From the NCBI GenBank assembly GCA_003225315.1, contig QHZD01000021.1:1-64000 (forward strand): a stretch of DNA of 64,000 nucleotides, read 5' to 3'. How positions within the stretch are numbered: the first letter of the stretch is position 1; each line of letters opens with the position of its first letter. This stretch comes from Acidobacteriota bacterium (lineage in GTDB: Bacteria; Acidobacteriota; Terriglobia; Acidiferrales; UBA7541). Both the position numbers and the translations under genes were made by a program. Below, one piece after another: positions 37,501 to 45,401 of this stretch. Below the pieces are notes generated by a model. The model saw only the letters and a list, made by a program, of their open reading frames with translations. It was not told the DNA's origin and ran no database searches.

Positions 37501-38737
37501 TGACATAGCGGGCTCTCGGTGCAGTGGTAGCGCTGGTCACAGCGTTATACAAGTTCCCATCGGAACGCTGTATTCCAACTTTCCGGGTTTTTCAAACGTG
37601 TTCACTTTGAATGATGCATCGGCCAACAGCATACGCCATGCCGGATACATAAGTGTGGTACGCCGTCCGGCTCATGGTCTTACCTTGAGCACAAACTACA
37701 CCTACGGCAAGTCCATTGACGACGCATCGAATGCATCTCCCGACAAAAACGTGCTCACCAGCAGCAATCTGCCAGGCGGCCAGATCACCTTTGGAGGAAC
37801 GCCGAGCGGCGACCGGGCTGTTTCCACCTTCGACGTTAAGCATACTCTGAACGTCTTGGCTCTATACGATCTTCCCTTCGGACACGGCCAGAGATTCATG
37901 AGGAACGTCTGGACATCTGTAGATGTGGTCCTCGGCGGATGGACCGTAGCGGGGGTCGAACGTTTTTACAGCGGATTTCCGTCCGTCGTTACCCAGGCGT
38001 TTGCCAACGATTTGGGTACCACGGTCACTCACGACATTCGTCCTAATATCCTTCCAGGCGTACCGATCGTTAACCCTTTGTTTGATCCCAAGTGCCCCGT
38101 GGGCAATCTATGCCAGCCATATATCAATCCATCTGCGTTTGAGGAAGCTCCCGTCGGCCAACTTGGCAACGCGCCACGGACATTAGACGGCGCACGAGGC
38201 CCATGGCAGCAAACCCTTGATCTTTCCGTGCAAAAGAACTTCAAGGTCACCGAAAGATGGCGCCTGCAGTTGCGTATGGACGCGCTCAATGCTCTGAACC
38301 ATCCGATTTTCCGCACAGTGCCCGATAACTTTGGCGGAACCGACATTTGGGGTGGAGGCGGTGGCGGTCTGAACACAGGTCCTTTGAGCGCGGCGGACTA
38401 TAACAACTGGGCCGTTGCCAACGGTCAACCGACAACCGCGCAGCCCGCGGGAACGGCACTTCTTAACCAGATCAATGCCATGATCAACAGCTACAGGCTG
38501 CCTCCGCCTGCGGGATCGAATACTGGAGCGCTCGGTCGGCTCCCAGCTGATTTCTTTACGGTTCCGGTGCCGCAGAACTTTAACTTCATAAATGTAAATT
38601 CTTTCGATATTACAACGGTGGCTGGCTACAAGCTGTTCCGCGTACGGCAAGATCTTGGAAATTCTGGAGCTGGGAGGCTTTTTGTCCCTGTCCAGAGTTC
38701 GCGTTATCTGCAGTTTGGCCTCAGAGTATTTTTCTGA
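34571..38737 (+). CDS. TonB-dependent outer-membrane receptor, Oar-like, with carboxypeptidase-regulatory N-domain
   Basis: A 1388-residue protein from ATG 34571 (AGAGG eight bases upstream; the longer frame to 34460 is unlikely). A signal peptide ends SGAAQ. A carboxypeptidase-regulatory domain follows (GGISGTVTDKSSAVVPDVTV to about residue 110), then a plug domain (about 115-240; NGGRPGSTYMIVDGVSN) and a long beta-barrel ending in aromatic YLQFGLRVFF. These receptors import large or complex ligands across the outer membrane. The two genes downstream suggest plant-polysaccharide fragments. It is the first gene of the island's three-gene set. Confidence 0.92.
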   Translation: MKVCLIWVAALFLSASGAAQTNRGGISGTVTDKSSAVVPDVTVQITNVGTNETYRVTTSKQGAFSVQNLDPVVYRVEVDVPGFKKAIVEHVKVDTATVETVNLILEPGDQATEVRVTEQAPLQNLENGTLSQTISERLLTDVPLLNRSVLDLAVVTPNISGDVGTEDPTINANAVPVPGFNLSINGGRPGSTYMIVDGVSNTGVGLGREVVSFSPETVQEITVQTSSYSAAFGHTGGGIINVTTKSGTNNYHGAATVYHRNPLTNAAPWTNAIVNRPQSNLRYTQMSFDLGGPVRIPKLYNGHDRTFFFLAIEPRYQSDATQGYTLLPTDAMRNGDFSNLTNVNNGWAPTSVVNQFQATLPAGRTLLTPFSSTIYQVYNPVAVNGQQQLQQIALGTSTGGCGAGFTTYCAFPGNVLPSDFIDPTSQRILQFLPKAGAYFLDGNGDLQNYVATGFVRDNQVRYLVRADETITQKNRAFFRYTSVPIIGVYGNNGPLNTTGATYSSSRQYAVGDTQAISPSMYNEVRFNYTYGRFSGTFSPEFDIMSGQNLSTQLGLPSLTKGGLPLFTFSATANRRTVGADIGAGSSQINDNSERQYQIVDNLFVSHGSMTWTFGFELNQQNLDTLQYNFAAGGRYGFRYNQTTSNGGSTGDGGIVWASFLEGAINDNLLATSLVPYGYSWRGAAGFIQNDWKVRPNLTLNLGVRYSLQIPRAEANNLQGYYVPAKAQSMPILYDYSKTTSVAATSISQVRVVAGGGGAAANGSTLNLPTPISSVSVVPFAYSGVSGNSTFMAPINWTDFEPRFGLAYAPRLRGLNNFVIRGGYGLSHVPLTGENRQPLPNFGGPQILPSANIAFAQTLSGNPPSVVPQTPQQAVGLGNAVNGLSYINSINLPGAILSSNTKTPYVQNWNLSLSRTFGANTVIEAAYVGAKGTHLFLPQINVNLFDQNWVAFLESNGISAFNTKILDPLGRCVAGNVPDIAGSRCSGSAGHSVIQVPIGTLYSNFPGFSNVFTLNDASANSIRHAGYISVVRRPAHGLTLSTNYTYGKSIDDASNASPDKNVLTSSNLPGGQITFGGTPSGDRAVSTFDVKHTLNVLALYDLPFGHGQRFMRNVWTSVDVVLGGWTVAGVERFYSGFPSVVTQAFANDLGTTVTHDIRPNILPGVPIVNPLFDPKCPVGNLCQPYINPSAFEEAPVGQLGNAPRTLDGARGPWQQTLDLSVQKNFKVTERWRLQLRMDALNALNHPIFRTVPDNFGGTDIWGGGGGGLNTGPLSAADYNNWAVANGQPTTAQPAGTALLNQINAMINSYRLPPPAGSNTGALGRLPADFFTVPVPQNFNFINVNSFDITTVAGYKLFRVRQDLGNSGAGRLFVPVQSSRYLQFGLRVFF

Positions 38738-38752
38738 CGTCGCTGAGAGAAC

Positions 38753-39967
38753 ATGTCGAAGGGCCTTGCAATGCGGAATTCAGCGCGCATGTTTCTGCCG
38801 AGTGCGTTGGTGATTGTCGGATCGCTCGCTGCTCAAGAGCCACCGCCAGCGGAATGGGTTGATCCATCAACCGGTCGTCGTATTATTCGCCTGACCAACG
38901 AGCCGGGCAGCGCCAGCCTTTACTTCCATCAGAATGCCTACACCATGGATGGCGATTTGATGGTTTTCACCACCCATGAAGGCCTTTCCGTCGTTAATCT
39001 CCAGACGCACAAGATCCGGGCAATGGTTGAGGGCCGTGTCGGTCAGGTGGTTGTGGGCCGCAAGACCCGGCAAGTCTTCTACATAAGAGACGGCGCGGTC
39101 TGCGCTACGAACCTAGATACGGGAGCCACGCGCGTCATCGTCGCCAAGCTGGAGCAGCAGTCCGGATCGGGGCTGGCGGTGAACGCGGATGAAACGCTCC
39201 TAGGCGGCAGCTTTGTCGAGGATGCAAAACCTCAGCCTCCTATCCCTGAGTCCCCCGCAAAACCCGAAGAACACAGCGACAACCCACCGGGCAAAGGCCA
39301 GATGATGGAGCGGCGCCTTGCCGAACACATTCCGATGGCGCTCTATACAATCGATATCAAGACGGGAAAGATCAACACCTTCCATCACAGCACGGACTGG
39401 CTGAACCATGTGCAGTTCTCGCCGACCGACCCCACGCTGATAATGTTTTGCCACGAAGGACCCTGGCACAAGGTGGATCGCATCTGGACAATCCGCACGG
39501 ATGGCACCGGCCTGCGCAAAATCCATACGCGAACCATGGATATGGAGATTGCCGGCCATGAGTTCTTCAATCCCGATGGCAAGATCATTTGGTACGACTT
39601 ACAAACGCCTAAAGGAAAGGAGTTCTGGCTGGCGGGTGTCGTGCTCGCTACCGGCGAAGCCATACGCTACAAGGTGCAGCGCTCGGAATGGTCCGTACAC
39701 TATAACGTCTCGCCCGACGGAAAACTCTTCGCTGGGGATGGGGGTGGTCCAACGAGCGTTGCCGCCCCCGGCAATGGCCAGTGGATTTATCTATTCACGC
39801 CGCACGATGGTGCCTTGCAGGCCGAGAAACTCGTTGACCTCTCGAAACACAATTACCGTTTGGAACCTAACGTGACATTTACTCCTGATGGCAAATGGTT
39901 GGTCTTTCGCTCCAACATGTTTGGCCCGACATACGTATTTGCGGTTGAACTGCGGAAAGCGCCGTAG
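38753..39967 (+). CDS. Oligogalacturonate lyase family protein (PL22-like seven-bladed propeller)
   Basis: A 404-residue protein starting 15 nt after the TonB receptor stop, with a signal-like N-terminus ending SLAAQE. The propeller contains LNHVQFSPTDPTLIMFCHEG, PWHKVDRIWTIRTDGTGLRK and MEIAGHEFFNPDGKIIWYDL, the His-rich metal-site signature of oligogalacturonate lyases (family PL22). Such enzymes split short pectin fragments into 4-deoxy-uronate products. A PD40/TolB-like propeller is the generic alternative, but the HEGPWH motif favours PL22. Confidence 0.75.
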   Translation: MSKGLAMRNSARMFLPSALVIVGSLAAQEPPPAEWVDPSTGRRIIRLTNEPGSASLYFHQNAYTMDGDLMVFTTHEGLSVVNLQTHKIRAMVEGRVGQVVVGRKTRQVFYIRDGAVCATNLDTGATRVIVAKLEQQSGSGLAVNADETLLGGSFVEDAKPQPPIPESPAKPEEHSDNPPGKGQMMERRLAEHIPMALYTIDIKTGKINTFHHSTDWLNHVQFSPTDPTLIMFCHEGPWHKVDRIWTIRTDGTGLRKIHTRTMDMEIAGHEFFNPDGKIIWYDLQTPKGKEFWLAGVVLATGEAIRYKVQRSEWSVHYNVSPDGKLFAGDGGGPTSVAAPGNGQWIYLFTPHDGALQAEKLVDLSKHNYRLEPNVTFTPDGKWLVFRSNMFGPTYVFAVELRKAP

Positions 39968-40043
39968 CCGGTTTATGCGGTTCTTTATTCTGTGCAGATC
40001 TCGAGAAAAGGTCCGACTTACCGAGGTTCAGATTTCTGTGTCA

Positions 40044-41594
40044 ATGAATACTAGTTCGATGATCCTATTCCTTGCGATTCTGTTAGTGGCTCCGGCGGCA
40101 CGCGCCAATGTCGCCGTCCCTGACGTGATCGGCAACGCCATGGTGTTGCAGCGTGACCAAGCAGTTCCGATCTGGGGAACAGCGGACCCGGGCGAAACCG
40201 TCGTCGTGAAATTCGCCTCTCAGACCCGGAACACAAAGGCTGGGTCTGACGGCAAATGGCAGGTCACACTGAGCTCGATGCCTGCCAGCGCTACTCCCGG
40301 CACGATGACGATTTCGGGCAACAACACGATCACACTGGGCGACGTACTCGTCGGAGAAGTCTGGATCGTCTCAGGCCAGTCGAACATGCAGTTCACGCTG
40401 GCAGAGAGTGCGGATGGCGAGGCTGCGATTGCCGCCGCCAACGACACGGCCATCCGGTTATTCAACATCAATCGCAAGGTTGCTTTCCAGCACGAGTCGG
40501 GCCCGCTCGCCTTGTGGCAGCCGGTTTCGCCCTCGTCGGTACGAGGATTCTCGGCTGCGGGCTATTATTTTGCTGCCCAGTTGCGCGATGCGCTGCACAT
40601 TCCCATCGGAATGATCAATTCATCTTATGGCGGGACTCAGGCCGAAGCTTGGACACCGGTGGAATACCTACTTGCTTCCCCGGATCTGCGCCCCTGCGTT
40701 GACCGTACAAAAATCTGGGACGAAGAGCGGCCTCGAGTCAAAGCGGAATACGAGCAGCGGATGCAAGATTGGCGTGAAGCTGCGGAAAAGGCGAAGGCGG
40801 AAGGGGCGCGCGCGCCGTCAGAACCACGGGTTCCCGATGCATTGCGCGAAAGCCGCATTGCCGCTTCGCTTTACGATCGGATGATCGCCCCGTTGATCCC
40901 CTATGCCATTCGGGGCGTTGTCTGGTACCAGGGCGAATCCAACGAGGGCCGCGCTCAGCAATACGAAGTGCTGCTTCCCACCTTGATCAAAGCGTGGCGC
41001 GAACGTTGGGGCGAAGGCAACTTTCCTTTCGGCATCGTGCAGCTGCCCAATTACCGCGATGTGCTACCAGAGCCGTCGGATGAACCGTGGAGCTATCTGC
41101 GGGAAGCGCAACGGCGCACCGCACTAACCACTCCAAATAGCGGTCTGATCGTAACAATTGACATCGGCGAGGCCCACGATATTCACCCGAAAGATAAACT
41201 CAACCTCGGTAAAAGAATGGCCCGCTGGGCGCTGGTCACCGCATATCATTACAAGATGACCGCGTCGGGCCCGGTGTTTCGCAACGCCAAGTTGAGGGGA
41301 TCAAAACTTGTGGTGACTTTCGATGATGTTGGCAAGGGATTGCGCATCCGCAACGGCGGCAAGCTCGAGGAATTCGCAGTGGCCGGGGCCGACCACCAGT
41401 GGCACTGGGCTAGCGCCAAGAGCGAAGGCCGTAACCGTGTTGCCGTGTGGTCTGACGCCGTGCCTCGCCCGGTAGCGGTGCGATACGCGTTTAACAGCAA
41501 TCCGCGAAATCCCAACCTCACCGACGACGCGGGTCTTCCCGCCGCGCCATTTCGCAGCGACAGTTGGCCCGGGCCGACGGATGGGAAACGTTGA
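40044..41594 (+). CDS. SASA-domain carbohydrate acetylesterase (sialate O-acetylesterase family), secreted
   Basis: A 516-residue protein from ATG 40044 with signal peptide MNTSSMILFLAILLVAPAARA; an in-frame extension back to 39888 overlaps the previous gene. SGNH-type motifs: catalytic Ser in VSGQSNMQF, a conserved GVVWYQGESN and the Asp/His pair in AHDIHPKDKLNLG. Family members remove acetyl esters from sialic acid or plant glycans. Next to a PL22-like gene, de-acetylation of pectic oligosaccharides is the more likely role here. Confidence 0.87.
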   Translation: MNTSSMILFLAILLVAPAARANVAVPDVIGNAMVLQRDQAVPIWGTADPGETVVVKFASQTRNTKAGSDGKWQVTLSSMPASATPGTMTISGNNTITLGDVLVGEVWIVSGQSNMQFTLAESADGEAAIAAANDTAIRLFNINRKVAFQHESGPLALWQPVSPSSVRGFSAAGYYFAAQLRDALHIPIGMINSSYGGTQAEAWTPVEYLLASPDLRPCVDRTKIWDEERPRVKAEYEQRMQDWREAAEKAKAEGARAPSEPRVPDALRESRIAASLYDRMIAPLIPYAIRGVVWYQGESNEGRAQQYEVLLPTLIKAWRERWGEGNFPFGIVQLPNYRDVLPEPSDEPWSYLREAQRRTALTTPNSGLIVTIDIGEAHDIHPKDKLNLGKRMARWALVTAYHYKMTASGPVFRNAKLRGSKLVVTFDDVGKGLRIRNGGKLEEFAVAGADHQWHWASAKSEGRNRVAVWSDAVPRPVAVRYAFNSNPRNPNLTDDAGLPAAPFRSDSWPGPTDGKR

Positions 41595-41655
41595 GATCCA
41601 TGCGGAATCGCTCACGGCCCGATTCCGAAGCGGATGCCGAAGGCCGAAATAGGAA

Positions 41656-41692
41656 GCGCAGGAGGTTTCCGGTTCAAATCCGAACGCCCCGA
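41656..41692 (+). repeat. tRNA-Pro 3'-end duplicate (putative right attachment site)
   Basis: A 37-nt copy of the tRNA-Pro 3' part (GCGCAGGAGGT...CGCCCCGA) with two substitutions relative to 34076-34112. It has no 5' half and no CCA, so it cannot make a tRNA. It lies 62 nt after the acetylesterase stop and bounds the island on the right. The remaining gap to 41903 shows no gene. Confidence 0.75.
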
Positions 41693-41903
41693 GCACTAAC
41701 TCATTGAACTGGCTGACCTTCCGCCTATCCCCGCTCCTCAGCGGTCGCACTCCTTCACTCGCCTAAAATATCTGTTGCAACGATTATCGTGATAACGCAT
41801 CTAAGATGGTGAAAGGTTGGCAAGCATGAGCGTCCCGTTCGTGAAGGCCTGAATCGTTTACCGTGCGGCACACATCGAATGTGTGTCGCAGAAAGGGAAG
41901 GGT

Positions 41904-42809
41904 ATGTCACTCAGACCCGTAAAGCAGGTTATCCAAACACAGCCCACCATCGAGGGCGCTGGCGTTAAGCTGCAACGCGCCTTCGGTTTCGGAAAAACGA
42001 AGGAGTTCGATCCGTTTCTGCTGCTGGATGACTTTCGCAACGACAATCCAAAAGACTATCTCGCTGGATTTCCGTGGCATCCACATCGCGGGATCGAGAC
42101 AATCACCTACGTTCTCGCCGGCTCCGTCGAGCATGGTGACAGCCTTGGCAACAAGGGCAAGATGACTGCCGGTGACGTGCAATGGATGACCGCTGGCAGC
42201 GGCATTCTGCACCAGGAGATGCCCAAGGGTGATACCCATGGCCGCATGCACGGCTTCCAACTCTGGGCGAACCTGCCTTCCGCGCTCAAGATGACTGACC
42301 CGCGGTATCAGGACATTCCGTCGAGCGCGATCCCCGAGATCGCCGATGACGACGGCACCCGCGTGCGCGTCATCTGTGGTGCCTTCTGGGGCAAGAAGGG
42401 GCCGGTCGAGGGCGTGGCTGCTGACCCAAATTACCTGGACATTTCAGTTCCACCAGGTCAGCGCAAGCGGCTCAAAGTCGAAACCACGCGCAACGCCTTT
42501 GCTTACGTGTTCGCGGGCTCCGGCACGTTTCGCGATTCCTCGGAACCTCGCGCGGTTCTGACTGAACAAGTCGCCAAACCCGATGCGCCGCCGGTATACG
42601 ACGTCAAGAATCACTCGCTGGTGCTGTTCGACCGCGGCGATGAAATCACCGTCCAAGCGGGCGACGAAGGCATCCGCTTCCTGCTCGTCTCCGGGAAGCC
42701 TATCGAAGAGCCCGTGGCTTGGTACGGCCCCATCGTGATGAATACGCAAGCGCAGCTACGCCAGGCTATGGCCGAGCTGAATGACGGAACGTTCATCAAG
42801 CACCGCTGA
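41904..42809 (+). CDS. Pirin family protein
   Basis: A 301-residue bicupin from ATG 41904 (AAGGGAAGGG upstream; GTG/ATG starts further up are less likely). The N-terminal cupin has the pirin signature FDPFLLLDDF, GFPWHPHRGIETITYVLAGS and AGSGILHQEMP, supplying the three His and one Glu iron ligands. The C-terminal cupin holds KPIEEPVAWYGPIVMNT. Bacterial pirins can act as quercetinases or as regulators of metabolic enzymes; which applies here is unknown. It lies just outside the island. Confidence 0.93.
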   Translation: MSLRPVKQVIQTQPTIEGAGVKLQRAFGFGKTKEFDPFLLLDDFRNDNPKDYLAGFPWHPHRGIETITYVLAGSVEHGDSLGNKGKMTAGDVQWMTAGSGILHQEMPKGDTHGRMHGFQLWANLPSALKMTDPRYQDIPSSAIPEIADDDGTRVRVICGAFWGKKGPVEGVAADPNYLDISVPPGQRKRLKVETTRNAFAYVFAGSGTFRDSSEPRAVLTEQVAKPDAPPVYDVKNHSLVLFDRGDEITVQAGDEGIRFLLVSGKPIEEPVAWYGPIVMNTQAQLRQAMAELNDGTFIKHR

Positions 42810-43307
42810 TAGCCTCGCTGGCCGATCAGGGCCGCCCCGCCCCACGCCCCTCTTTGCCTATGCAGAGAAAAGCTGCTTTGCATCTGTTTTCTTTACGCTA
42901 GAATCCGGCCGTTGAACCACTACCAAAGGGGGCGATCTCTCAACAAAACATCCAAGTCTTGGTATTGGTCGGTTTGAATTCTCTTAATCGTGACAATATC
43001 GTGACAATAAGGGTCAAAATGCAAATGACCCGCTACCAAAGTTTTCCTGGACTTTTCCAAAAACCGTGATACACTTACCATTGTAGATAACTGCGTTTTG
43101 GGCTGCGGGAGCTTGCTCCCGCTTTTTCTTTTCTAGGCGGCCATTCGCGCTTTGCAAACCCAAAACAACCCAAATCGTGCCCTTTAAAATCAGCCACTTA
43201 CGAAATGTAAATTTTGTAAGCTCTTTGCTTTCACATTCATGCAAAATGATGGGGGGGAGGGGGTAGCATGCCCTTCACAGCAAAATACGCAACCCGACCC
43301 GGCTAGC
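42810..43307. other. Intergenic region with terminator and G-rich repeat end
   Basis: This 498-nt gap between convergent genes has no credible CDS. It holds a direct repeat CGTGACAATA(T)CGTGACAATA near 42990, the intrinsic terminator at 43105-43132, and at 43225-43265 a tract (CTCTTTGC..., GCAAAATGATGGGGGGGAGG, GGGTAGC) that resembles the A-run plus G-tract at the 3' ends of the dispersed elements at 7715 and 58113. It may be a third, degenerate copy. Confidence 0.45.
43105..43132 (+). terminator. Intrinsic terminator
   Basis: GCGGGAG (43105-43111), loop CTTG, CTCCCGC (43116-43122), then TTTTTCTTTT. It is a textbook plus-strand terminator, but it lies nearly 300 nt after the pirin gene. A TAGATA-type -10 about 15-20 nt before it raises the possibility of a very short transcript. 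Confidence 0.75.
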
Positions 43308-43538
43308 TCAGCAGTTCTCCTGATCGCGCTTTTTTCCGTAGTAGAGCGCCAGTCCAACGCCAAGGCTCATGAAGCCCGCTGGTGGGACAAGCAGCACGAG
43401 GACGCCCTTGCTGATGGCTCTCTGGCCGTCCTTGGAGGCCGCCGCAGCCGTGCTGAAGCACATCGCGCAGCCCTGGCTGAACGCAGGCGCCGTCCACATA
43501 GAAAGCAACAAGCCGAGTATCGCAGCGCGCAGTTTCAT
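43308..43538 (-). CDS. Small exported/membrane protein with CxxC at the oxidase operon's end
   Basis: A 76-residue protein from ATG 43538, overlapping the subunit IV stop by 4 bp. A signal peptide (MKLRAAILGLLLSMWTAPAF) is followed by SQGCAMCFSTAAAASKDG and one membrane helix (GVLVLLVPPAGFMSLGVGLA) with a charged tail. The CAMC motif right after the signal cleavage site would face the periplasm, where a Cys pair could bind copper or heme or be redox-active. Tight coupling to the oxidase genes suggests a role in assembly or as an accessory subunit. Not a named family to me. Confidence 0.7.
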   Translation of the reverse strand: MKLRAAILGLLLSMWTAPAFSQGCAMCFSTAAAASKDGQRAISKGVLVLLVPPAGFMSLGVGLALYYGKKRDQENC

Positions 43539-43873
43539 TTCACTCCCAGCTCGATAATACGCCTGGCGTCCGGGAAAAAGAAGATGGTCATCAAGATGAG
43601 GCAGGCCACGACCGAGCACATCGTCAGCCACTTCATGCGCGAAACTTCGTACTTCAAGTGCATGAAAAATCCGATGATCAGCGCGGCCTTGATCAGCGAC
43701 AAGCCCATCAGAATGGTCAACATCTTGACCGGCTCCATGTTCTGATAGGTCAGGTAAACCTCAATGGCAGTCATCACCAGCAACGCGCCCCAAACCCAGA
43801 AGAACAGCGCTTTTTTGTGATGGCGGTGCTGCTCTGCAACCCGCTCCGCAATGGCGATTTGATCTGGTTCCAT
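43535..43873 (-). CDS. Cytochrome c oxidase subunit IV-type small membrane subunit
   Basis: A 112-residue protein with three hydrophobic helices (FFWVWGALLVMTAIEVYLTY; KMLTILMGLSLIKAALIIGF FMHL; WLTMCSVVACLILMTIFFF). This matches the CyoD/CtaF-like prokaryotic COX4 family, whose central helix carries K-x-x-x-x-x-FFMHLK. It follows coxC by 13 nt and overlaps the next gene. Structural role in assembling the heme-copper oxidase. Confidence 0.87.
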   Translation of the reverse strand: MEPDQIAIAERVAEQHRHHKKALFFWVWGALLVMTAIEVYLTYQNMEPVKMLTILMGLSLIKAALIIGFFMHLKYEVSRMKWLTMCSVVACLILMTIFFFPDARRIIELGVK

Positions 43874-43886
43874 AACTCTCGCGCTC

Positions 43887-44681
43887 CTAGAGGATCTTCG
43901 CCGACATCAGATACACCAAAGGAAAGATGAACATCCACACGAGATCCACGAAATGCCAGTACAGGCCGGCAACTTCTACGTCGGACGAGTCGTATACTTT
44001 CGGTTTTAGCCACAGGATAATTCCGCACACAATCGCCGCGATTAAGAGAACGTGCGCGCCGTAATGGAACGGGCTATAGGCCGGCGTCGCCAGCCACGCC
44101 ACCAGCCACAGCACCAGCAAAATGGGGATGAACTTGCGCCGCAGCGCGACCACGCCAAGGTAAATCACACCCAGCGTCACGTGCAGCATGTGCATTCCTG
44201 TCAGCGTAAAGAATGTGGAGGCGAACTGCGGCACGGTTCGGGATACGTTGACAAACTCGCTGGCGGCTTCATGCCCGGGAACTTTGGGGAACATCGGAAG
44301 CGTCAAGCCTTCTGCGATCAAGTTGCTCCACTCGCGGCCGTGAAGGATGATGAATCCCGCACCGCACGCCATGGTGGCGAGTAACCAAAGCGTCTGCGCC
44401 TTGGCGTTGTGGTCCACCGAGGCGCGCACCGCCAATACCATGGTCAGCGAACTGGTGAGCAGGAACGCCGTCATGATAGTTGCGTTGACAATACTTTCGG
44501 AGTGGAACGGCGTCGGCCAATTCGCCGTGGAAATGCGCCCATAGCTGTACGCGTAGAGCAGCGCGCCAAACGTCAGCGAATCGGAGAGCAGGAACAGCCA
44601 CATCCCGATTTTCTTCGAGTACGTGCCGAATAGCGACGGTTCGTAAACCGACGGAATGTCGTGCAACGCGGAATCAGCCAT
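43887..44681 (-). CDS. ctaE: Cytochrome c oxidase subunit III (second copy)
   Basis: A 264-residue protein with about seven hydrophobic segments. It has KKIGMWLFLLSDSLTFGALL near the N-terminus (the W-x-F-L-x-S/E-x-x-F motif), TGMHMLHVTLGVIYLGVVAL for the conserved HxxHV helix, and EVAGLYWHFVDLVWMFIFPL at the C-terminus (the YWHFVDxVW signature). It lies 27 nt after the first subunit III gene, so this operon encodes two. Confidence 0.9.
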   Translation of the reverse strand: MADSALHDIPSVYEPSLFGTYSKKIGMWLFLLSDSLTFGALLYAYSYGRISTANWPTPFHSESIVNATIMTAFLLTSSLTMVLAVRASVDHNAKAQTLWLLATMACGAGFIILHGREWSNLIAEGLTLPMFPKVPGHEAASEFVNVSRTVPQFASTFFTLTGMHMLHVTLGVIYLGVVALRRKFIPILLVLWLVAWLATPAYSPFHYGAHVLLIAAIVCGIILWLKPKVYDSSDVEVAGLYWHFVDLVWMFIFPLVYLMSAKIL

Positions 44682-44708
44682 GCGTTCGACCTCCGGATCA
44701 ACTCGCAG

Positions 44709-45395
44709 CTAACTGACGAACTTCATCAAGCCAAAAATGTAAATCCACAACAGGGCCATGAAATGCCAGTACCACGCCGTCACGTCGACAACGATGCTGC
44801 GCGTCTTCAAGGAACGGTGCAGCAGCGCAGCGACGCTCGCGATAAGCAGCGCGACAACTCCGCCGAGCAAGTGCGCCGCGTGCGCGCCGGTCAGCAAGTA
44901 AATGAAAGAACTGCTCGGCGTCGTGGAAACGTAAAATCCGTTTGCCGCCAACTGCTTCCAGGCTGTCCACTGGCCGAAAAGAAACGCGAAGCCGAGGACA
45001 AGTGTCATCCCCAGCCAGGGCATCCTTGTTGGATCGCTGCTGGAAACTCCAGTGCCCGTTGAATTCGTCTCCATCACCGCTCGCGCCCTGATTTGCCGCC
45101 GCGCTAATTCCATGCTCACGCTGCTGACGAGCAGCACAAACGTATTGAGCAGCAACAACCTCGGCAGCGCCACCGGTATCCAGTCGCGAATGAGATTATT
45201 CGTGCGCGGGTCCAGCGACGGCAAACCTTGCCGCACCACGTAAGCGCTGGTAAACGAAACAAACAGCATCAGCACCGGTATCAGCGCAACGAGCAGTCCC
45301 AGCCGCGCGCGCCGCAACCGCGTGCCGTAGTCCAGCAACCCGACACGCGAGATTTCTGGTTCCATTACTGTCGCCGTTGTAGTCAAGCTGGCCAT
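44709..45395 (-). CDS. ctaE: Cytochrome c oxidase subunit III (first copy)
   Basis: A 228-residue protein with five or more membrane segments. The C-terminal signature VVDVTAWYWHFMALLWIYIF replaces the usual YWHFVDxVW with YWHFMALLW, so the conserved Asp is missing. The helix LLTGAHAAHLLGGVVALLIA carries the HxxH-type motif. It starts 6 nt after coxA. The divergence from the second copy suggests that the two proteins occupy different roles or that one is an alternative subunit. Confidence 0.87.
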   Translation of the reverse strand: MASLTTTATVMEPEISRVGLLDYGTRLRRARLGLLVALIPVLMLFVSFTSAYVVRQGLPSLDPRTNNLIRDWIPVALPRLLLLNTFVLLVSSVSMELARRQIRARAVMETNSTGTGVSSSDPTRMPWLGMTLVLGFAFLFGQWTAWKQLAANGFYVSTTPSSSFIYLLTGAHAAHLLGGVVALLIASVAALLHRSLKTRSIVVDVTAWYWHFMALLWIYIFGLMKFVS

Positions 45396-45401
45396 ATGTG
45401 A

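Larger units (their letters stand above)
34076..41692 (+). mobile_element. Putative tRNA-Pro-integrated genomic island (7.6 kb)
   Basis: The 37 nt from 34076 to 34112 (anticodon stem 3' strand to discriminator of tRNA-Pro) recur at 41656-41692 with two mismatches. This is the arrangement left by integrases that use the 3' end of a tRNA gene as attachment site. The enclosed DNA holds a TonB receptor, an oligogalacturonate-lyase-like gene and an acetylesterase, all in one orientation. No integrase or transfer gene is visible, so the element is either decayed, a satellite, or the repeat is an old duplication. Confidence 0.5.
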
